A stretch of 47,063 nucleotides of DNA from an uncultured Bacillota bacterium (GTDB lineage: Bacteria > Bacillota > Clostridia > Lachnospirales > Lachnospiraceae): the NCBI GenBank assembly GCA_958352855.1, contig CATWQE010000019.1, forward strand, positions 1 through 47,063, written 5' to 3'. The number at the start of each line of letters is the position of its first letter. Positions within the stretch are counted from its first letter, which is position 1. The notes beneath the pieces are model-generated. The model saw only the letters and a program-made list of their open reading frames with translations. It ran no database searches and was not told the DNA's origin. Shown here piece after piece: positions 42,208 through 47,063 of this stretch. Position numbers and translations under genes: made by a program.

Positions 42208-43071
42208 ATGGAACTTAGAACAGCGGTATCACCAAGAGATGTAAAACACTATACTACAGATCGTCTGAGAGAAGAATTTTTAATTCAGAATCTTTTTATC
42301 AAAGACGAAATTAAACTGGTTTACAGCCACATTGATCGTATTATTACAGGTGCAGCTACTCCGGCAAAAGAGGAATTAAAGCTTACAACAGGGCAGGAGC
42401 TTCGTGCTGCTTACTTCCTGGAAAAACGCGAAATGGGAATTATTAATATCGGGGGACCTGGTAAAATCACTGTTGACGGAAAAGTATACTCGGTAGCTTA
42501 CAAAGAAGGAATGTATATCGGTATGGGTGCAAAAGATATTTCTTTTGCCAGTAATGATGCCGGAAATCCTGCAAAATTTTACTTGAACAGCGCACCGGCA
42601 CACAAATCTTATCCAACAGTTCTTATTAAACCGGAAGGGACACCGGAAGAAGGGGTTGTAATTGTAAAAACTGAAAATAAAGTGGAGCTGGGTACTTTGG
42701 AAGAGTCCAACCACAGAACTATCTGTAAATACATTCTGCCAGGACAGGTGGAGAGTTGTCAGTTGGTAATGGGGATGACAAAACTGGAGCCGGGAAGTGT
42801 ATGGAACACCATGCCTTGTCATACACATGATAGAAGAATGGAAGTTTATCTATATTTTGATATTCCGGAAGATGCTTTTGTTATGCACTATATGGGTGAG
42901 CCTACAGAAACACGCCACATTGTTATACGAAATGAAGAAGCGGTTATTTCCCCAAGCTGGTCCATTCATGCAGGAAGTGGTTCCCAGGCTTACACATTTA
43001 TTTGGGGGATGGTAGGTGAAAACCAGGAATTTGATGATATGGATAGTATTTCCAACAAAGACATCAGATAA
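42208..43071 (+). CDS. kduI: 5-dehydro-4-deoxy-D-glucuronate isomerase
   Basis: This 287-residue KduI interconverts 5-keto-4-deoxyuronate and 2,5-diketo-3-deoxygluconate during breakdown of unsaturated uronates from pectin or glycosaminoglycans. The metal ligands keep the family spacing: H205, H207 and E212 (CHTHDRRME), then H254 (SIHAGS). The N-terminal segment VSPRDVKHYTTDRLREEFLI is diagnostic. The GGAGAG ribosome site and the 21-bp gap to kduD indicate a two-gene operon. It is cytoplasmic. Confidence 0.96.
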   Translation: MELRTAVSPRDVKHYTTDRLREEFLIQNLFIKDEIKLVYSHIDRIITGAATPAKEELKLTTGQELRAAYFLEKREMGIINIGGPGKITVDGKVYSVAYKEGMYIGMGAKDISFASNDAGNPAKFYLNSAPAHKSYPTVLIKPEGTPEEGVVIVKTENKVELGTLEESNHRTICKYILPGQVESCQLVMGMTKLEPGSVWNTMPCHTHDRRMEVYLYFDIPEDAFVMHYMGEPTETRHIVIRNEEAVISPSWSIHAGSGSQAYTFIWGMVGENQEFDDMDSISNKDIR

Positions 43072-43092
43072 TAGGAACGGGAGCATACATTT

Positions 43093-43893
43093 ATGGATAT
43101 TATAAAAAGTTTTTCCTTAGAAGGGAAAGTAGCCCTTGTAACAGGCGCTGCTTATGGAATTGGCTTTGCCATGGCAGAGGCGATGGCAAAAGCTGGAGCA
43201 AAAATCGCATTTAACTGCCGCAGCCAGGAACATATGGACAAAGCTATGGCAAACTATGACGCAAAAGAAATTGATGCGAAAGGATATATTTGTGATGTTA
43301 CCTGTGAAGACCAGGTACAGAACATGGTAGCTGATATTGAGAATGAATTGGGGACAATTGATATTCTGGTAAACAATGCAGGTATTATTAAAAGAGTTCC
43401 TATGATAGAAATGAGTACTGAAGATTTCCGACAGGTTGTTGATATTGACTTAAATGCACCTTTTATTGTGTCTAAAGCTGTTATTCCAGGAATGATTAAA
43501 AAGGGTCATGGAAAGATTATTAATATCTGTTCAATGATGAGCGAACTTGGCCGTGAAACAGTATCTGCTTACGCGGCTGCAAAAGGTGGTCTGAAAATGC
43601 TTACTAAAAACATTGCTTCTGAATATGGTGAATTCAATATTCAGTGTAATGGTATTGGACCTGGATATATCGCAACTCCTCAGACGGCGCCTCTTCGTGA
43701 ACTTCAGGAAGATGGCTCAAGGCATCCATTCGATAAATTTATTATTGGAAAAACTCCGGCAGCTCGCTGGGGAACTCCTGAAGATCTTATGGGGCCTGCT
43801 GTATTTCTGGCATCTGATGCTTCTAACTTTGTAAATGGACATATTTTATACGTTGATGGTGGAATTTTAGCATATATTGGAAAACAGCCTTGA
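43093..43893 (+). CDS. kduD: 2-dehydro-3-deoxy-D-gluconate 5-dehydrogenase (SDR)
   Basis: This 266-residue short-chain dehydrogenase reduces 2,5-diketo-3-deoxygluconate to KDG with NAD(P)H. The SDR motifs are TGAAYGIGFAMAEA (cofactor loop), NNAGII, and the catalytic Ser (NICSMMSE) with Y-x3-K in SAYAAAKGG. IGPGYIATPQTAPLRE matches KduD. It follows kduI directly. KDG kinase and aldolase genes that would finish the pathway are not in the window. A terminator follows. Confidence 0.95.
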   Translation: MDIIKSFSLEGKVALVTGAAYGIGFAMAEAMAKAGAKIAFNCRSQEHMDKAMANYDAKEIDAKGYICDVTCEDQVQNMVADIENELGTIDILVNNAGIIKRVPMIEMSTEDFRQVVDIDLNAPFIVSKAVIPGMIKKGHGKIINICSMMSELGRETVSAYAAAKGGLKMLTKNIASEYGEFNIQCNGIGPGYIATPQTAPLRELQEDGSRHPFDKFIIGKTPAARWGTPEDLMGPAVFLASDASNFVNGHILYVDGGILAYIGKQP

Positions 43894-43897
43894 CGAG

Positions 43898-43939
43898 AAA
43901 GGCCGCTGCACTAAGTAAATTAGTGTACGGTCTTTTTTT
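43898..43939 (+). terminator. Terminator of the kduI-kduD operon
   Basis: An imperfect hairpin (about 43899-43914 with 43920-43934) with a short loop is followed by a run of Ts ending at 43939, right after the kduD stop codon. Confidence 0.75.
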
Positions 43940-44042
43940 CTTGAAAAAAATGTAATAATGTATAGAAATTATGAAAAAGATAGTGGTATAATATTCTGGG
44001 ATAACAGTGAATTTCATTCGTTTACAGGAGAGATATAGCATT

Positions 44043-45047
44043 ATGGCAGAAGATTATACAAGGAAAGAGCAGGAGCAAAAGCGGACAGACATGGATCTTG
44101 TCCTGCTGGATGTATCGCATAAAAAAAGCTCCCAACAAAGGCCACAACAGAGGCCCCAGGAAGAATTGTCTGAAGAAGAAGAGGCCAGAAGAAGGGCCAG
44201 AATACGTGCCCGCCAAAGGAGAAATAAAAGAAGAATACAACAGAGAAACCGCAGAATTGCCATGGCAGCGGCAGGAGTTTTGTGTGTTGTTGCCATAGGG
44301 GTGGGAATTGGCAGAGGAAAGCAGGAGAAGGCAGCCGAACAAAAAGCGAAACAGGCTTATGCAGAGCAGGAGGCTGAGAAAAAGGCAAAAGAGAAAGAAA
44401 AAGATGACTCTGCAGAGCAGGGAATCAAAACTGCTAAAGACAGTGAAAAAAATCAGTGGTATTTAAAGCTGGTAAATGCCAAAACCCCATTGGATAAGGA
44501 AAACTTGCCGGAGATTACCACAGTCCCCATACAGGGCGGTGTTTACACAGTAGATGAGAGAATTATTGATGATCTGGAACAGATGCTCTCGGATGCCTAC
44601 AGTGCAGGAAGAACACCTGTGGTATGCTCTGCTTACAGAGACTGGGACACCCAGACCATGCTGTTTCAGAACAAGATTGCCAGAGTGACCCAGGAGAAGG
44701 GACTGACCGGAACAGAGGCAGAGACGGAAGCTGCCACTGTGGTAGCAAGGCCGGGAACCAGCGAGCATCAATTAGGGCTTGCGGTGGATATTACAGCTTC
44801 TACCTATACCAATCTGGACGAAGGACAAATGGAAACAGAAGACCAGCAGTGGCTCATGGAAAACTGTTGGAAATATGGTTTCATTTTGCGCTATCCGGTA
44901 GATAAAACAGAGATTACAGGGGTCATTTTTGAACCCTGGCATTACCGGTATGTGGGAAAAGATGCGGCAAAAGAAATTACGGAGCAGGGCATTACTCTGG
45001 AAGAGTATCTGGGAGCAGAGGCGGTTGGTGACCCCAGAGAAGAATAA
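44043..45047 (+). CDS. Membrane-anchored D-alanyl-D-alanine carboxypeptidase, M15B VanY type
   Basis: This 334-residue protein has about 70 cytoplasmic residues rich in Gln, Arg and Glu, one transmembrane helix (72-90), then an Ala/Lys/Glu coiled-coil-like stalk (95-140) and an extracytoplasmic VanY domain. The zinc peptidase motifs are present: SAYRDWDTQ, S-x-H-x2-G-x-A-x-D as SEHQLGLAVD, and EPWHYRYV. It trims the terminal D-Ala of peptidoglycan stem peptides. The long basic cytoplasmic tail is unusual in length but seen in Firmicutes homologues. No van cluster genes accompany it, so a housekeeping wall role is more likely than glycopeptide resistance. Ribosome site: AGGAGA. Confidence 0.92.
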   Translation: MAEDYTRKEQEQKRTDMDLVLLDVSHKKSSQQRPQQRPQEELSEEEEARRRARIRARQRRNKRRIQQRNRRIAMAAAGVLCVVAIGVGIGRGKQEKAAEQKAKQAYAEQEAEKKAKEKEKDDSAEQGIKTAKDSEKNQWYLKLVNAKTPLDKENLPEITTVPIQGGVYTVDERIIDDLEQMLSDAYSAGRTPVVCSAYRDWDTQTMLFQNKIARVTQEKGLTGTEAETEAATVVARPGTSEHQLGLAVDITASTYTNLDEGQMETEDQQWLMENCWKYGFILRYPVDKTEITGVIFEPWHYRYVGKDAAKEITEQGITLEEYLGAEAVGDPREE

Positions 45048-45083
45048 GCGACAGCAAGATCGACAGAAAAGGAGTGGTTATTT

Positions 45084-46847
45084 ATGCTAAAGACCTTAGC
45101 TGCCCAGGTTAAGGAATTTAAAAAAGATTCTATTTTAACGCCAGTATTTATGATTCTGGAAGTTTTATTTGAAACAATGATTCCTCTGCTCATGGCATCT
45201 ATTATTGATAAGGGTGTAGAGACAGGAGATATTAACCATATTTATAAGGTAGGAGCCATGATGGGAGTATTGGCTCTTTGCGGTCTGTGGGCTGGTGTCA
45301 TGGGAGGAAAATATGGCTCCAGGGCATCCACAGGATTTGCCAGAAATTTAAGAAAAGCCATGTATGACAATATTCAGGATTTTTCTTTTTCTAATATTGA
45401 TAAATACAGCACAGCAGGATTGATTACCAGACTGACTACAGATGTGACAAACCTGCAGAATGCTTATCAGATGCTGCTGCGTATGTTCACCAGAGCGCCG
45501 GCCAGCCTGATTTGCGCCATGGTTATGGCATTTACCATTCATGCAGAGCTTGCCAGCATTTATTTAATCGCTGTGATTGCCCTGGGTGGCTGTCTCATAC
45601 TGATTATGAGTCGCGCAGTGAAATATTTCCAGAAGGTATTCCAGAAGTATGATGATTTAAATGCCAGTGTGCAGGAAAATATTACCGGTATCCGGGTGGT
45701 AAAGGCCTATGTAAGAGAAGAGTATGAAAACCAGAAATTCTTTAAGGCAGCGGAAAATGTATACAGAATGTTTGTTAAGGCAGAGAATATTATTGTGGCA
45801 AATATGCCTCTGATGATGTTTACAGTGTATGCCTGTATTTTAGGCTTGAGCTGGCTGGGAGCCAAGATGATTGTGGTGGATGATCTGACCACAGGAGAGC
45901 TTATGAGTCTGCTTACATATTGTATGAATATTATGATGAGTCTTATGATGCTGTCTATGATTTTTGTTATGGTAACCATGAGCTTTGCTTCTGCGCAGCG
46001 TGTCACAGAGGTTCTTAATGAAAAAAGTGATTTGCAGAATCCGGAAAATCCGGTTATGGAAGTAAAAGACGGAAGTATTGTGTTTAACCATGTGGATTTT
46101 GCATACAAGAAATCCAGCACAGAGCCGGTGCTAAAGGATATTCATGTGGAAATTCATTCAGGGGAGACCATTGGCATTATTGGCGGAACAGGAAGCGCCA
46201 AATCCAGTCTGGTTAATCTTATCAGCCGTCTTTATGATGTGACTTCCGGTCAGGTAAAGGTAGGCGGCGTAGATGTGCGGGACTATGATATGGAGGTTCT
46301 TAGAAACCAGGTATCTGTGGTGCTTCAGAAAAATGTACTCTTTAGCGGGACAATTTTGGAGAACCTGCGCTGGGGAGATAAAAATGCTACAGAGGAAGAA
46401 TGCATTCGCGCCTGTCATTTGGCATGTGCAGATGAGTTTATTGAGAGAATGCCGGAGAAATATGAGACTTATATTGAACAGGGCGGAAGCAATGTGTCAG
46501 GAGGACAGAAGCAGAGGCTTTGCATTGCCAGAGCTCTTTTGAAGAAGCCTAAGATTTTAATTCTGGATGATTCTACCAGTGCGGTAGATACTGCTACGGA
46601 CGCAAAAATCCGCAAGGCATTTGCAGAAGAAATTCCCAATACCACCAAGCTCATTATTGCCCAGAGAATTTCCAGTGTAAAAGACGCAGACAGGATTCTG
46701 GTTATGGATAATGGTCATATTGATGGCTTTGGAACTCATGAGGAACTGTTGGAAAACAATGCCATTTACAGAGAAGTTTATGAATCCCAGAATCAGGGAG
46801 GCGGAGACTTTGACCAGGCTGCAAACATGGGAGGTGAGAACGAATGA
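45084..46847 (+). CDS. ABC exporter half with degenerate ATPase site (heterodimer subunit A)
   Basis: This 587-residue fused permease-ATPase has six N-terminal helices (about 17-305) and a nucleotide-binding domain. Walker A is GGTGSAKSS and the signature VSGGQKQR. The residue after Walker B is Asp, not Glu (ILDDSTSAVD, D496), and the switch histidine is Gln (IAQRISS, Q527). This is the pattern of the degenerate partner in heterodimeric exporters such as TM287/288 and BmrCD. The stop overlaps the start of the next ABC gene by 4 nt, so both halves are coupled. Substrates are typically drugs or lipids. Confidence 0.93.
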   Translation: MLKTLAAQVKEFKKDSILTPVFMILEVLFETMIPLLMASIIDKGVETGDINHIYKVGAMMGVLALCGLWAGVMGGKYGSRASTGFARNLRKAMYDNIQDFSFSNIDKYSTAGLITRLTTDVTNLQNAYQMLLRMFTRAPASLICAMVMAFTIHAELASIYLIAVIALGGCLILIMSRAVKYFQKVFQKYDDLNASVQENITGIRVVKAYVREEYENQKFFKAAENVYRMFVKAENIIVANMPLMMFTVYACILGLSWLGAKMIVVDDLTTGELMSLLTYCMNIMMSLMMLSMIFVMVTMSFASAQRVTEVLNEKSDLQNPENPVMEVKDGSIVFNHVDFAYKKSSTEPVLKDIHVEIHSGETIGIIGGTGSAKSSLVNLISRLYDVTSGQVKVGGVDVRDYDMEVLRNQVSVVLQKNVLFSGTILENLRWGDKNATEEECIRACHLACADEFIERMPEKYETYIEQGGSNVSGGQKQRLCIARALLKKPKILILDDSTSAVDTATDAKIRKAFAEEIPNTTKLIIAQRISSVKDADRILVMDNGHIDGFGTHEELLENNAIYREVYESQNQGGGDFDQAANMGGENE

Positions 46848-47063
46848 CAGGAATAAAAAAAGGAAAACATCCCAATATGCCGGGACATAAGGTAGAAAAT
46901 CCGGGAAAACTGCTGGGAAGGGTTATGGCTTATGTAGGGAAAAAATATAAGTTTCATCTGATTGTAGTGGTGATTGGTATTTTTGTCAGTGTTCTCGCCA
47001 ATGTCCAGGGAACCATGTTTATGAAAACCATGATTGATGATTATATTGTTCCACTTGTTCAGG
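46844..47063 (+). CDS. ABC exporter partner subunit, 5' end only
   Basis: This is the first 73 codons of a gene that runs past the window edge, starting at the ATGA overlap with the previous ABC gene. The basic, Pro/Gly-rich N-terminus (KKGKHPNMPGHKVENPGK) and the following hydrophobic helix (FHLIVVVIGIFVSVLANV, then MIDDYIVP) are typical of the second subunit in these exporters. It is expected to carry the catalytically complete ATPase site. Confidence 0.85.
   Translation, partial: MTGIKKGKHPNMPGHKVENPGKLLGRVMAYVGKKYKFHLIVVVIGIFVSVLANVQGTMFMKTMIDDYIVPLVQ

Noticed and set aside
44022..44388. Long minus-strand open frames opposite the carboxypeptidase N-terminus.
   Set aside because: They are antisense shadows of an Arg/Gln/Glu/Lys-rich coding stretch without start signals or recognisable domains.
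44043..45047. Glycopeptide-resistance gene (vanY of a van cluster).
   Set aside because: No vanH/A/X/R/S genes nearby; M15B carboxypeptidases are common housekeeping enzymes in Firmicutes.

Overview
The window looks like a chromosomal segment of a gut Lachnospiraceae (Blautia- or Ruminococcus gnavus-like). The grounds are AGGAGG-type ribosome sites, moderate GC with AT-rich spacers, a YesM/YesN-type two-component pair, and an intracellular starch/glycogen locus built as in those bacteria. Species cannot be fixed from the sequence alone. No tRNA, rRNA or CRISPR array was seen.

Region 1 (1-8.5 kb) is a redox operon. A divergent LysR regulator faces an aldo/keto reductase, an iron-sulfur-flavoprotein-like flavodoxin-fold protein, an iron-dependent alcohol dehydrogenase, a flavin reductase-like protein, a flavodoxin-like lipoprotein, a carboxymuconolactone-decarboxylase/cupin fusion, a tiny lipoprotein, a tandem flavodoxin lipoprotein (apparently frameshifted at its start), a DUF4405-like heme membrane protein and a truncated ApbE FMN transferase. 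The set suggests membrane-anchored flavin/heme electron transfer.

Region 2 (8.5-16.85 kb) is a visibly AT-rich accessory island that begins where apbE breaks off. It holds an IS4-like element with 16-bp inverted repeats flanked by ATAT, an FRG-domain protein, a Ser/Thr kinase fused to a TIM-barrel/zinc-motif domain resembling tRNA-guanine transglycosylase, a PD-(D/E)xK nuclease-like protein, and a decayed HTH/zinc-ribbon gene. An IS110-family element splits the kinase near codon 54. The FRG, kinase-TGT-like and nuclease genes look like a damaged, possibly undescribed defence-type cassette.

Region 3 (17-24.3 kb) carries a cytoplasmic subtilisin-like protease, a three-gene group (ParB-like domain protein, small XRE regulator, AraC regulator), a multidrug-type ABC exporter and a class I aminotransferase. 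An isolated Asn/Ser/Thr/Lys-rich small protein with its own terminator follows.

Region 4 (25-41.1 kb) is a complete alpha-glucan utilisation locus: a MalE/MalF/MalG importer without its own ATPase, type I pullulanase, an AraC-type response regulator and YesM-type sensor kinase overlapping an orphan sugar-binding lipoprotein, GH133-like debranching enzyme, glucan phosphorylase and 4-alpha-glucanotransferase. Imported or stored glucans would be debranched, phosphorolysed and rearranged in the cytoplasm.

Region 5 (41.1-47 kb) has a divergent AraC regulator facing kduI-kduD (uronate catabolism), a membrane-anchored VanY-type D,D-carboxypeptidase, and a heterodimeric ABC exporter pair whose first half has a degenerate ATPase site; the second half runs off the window.
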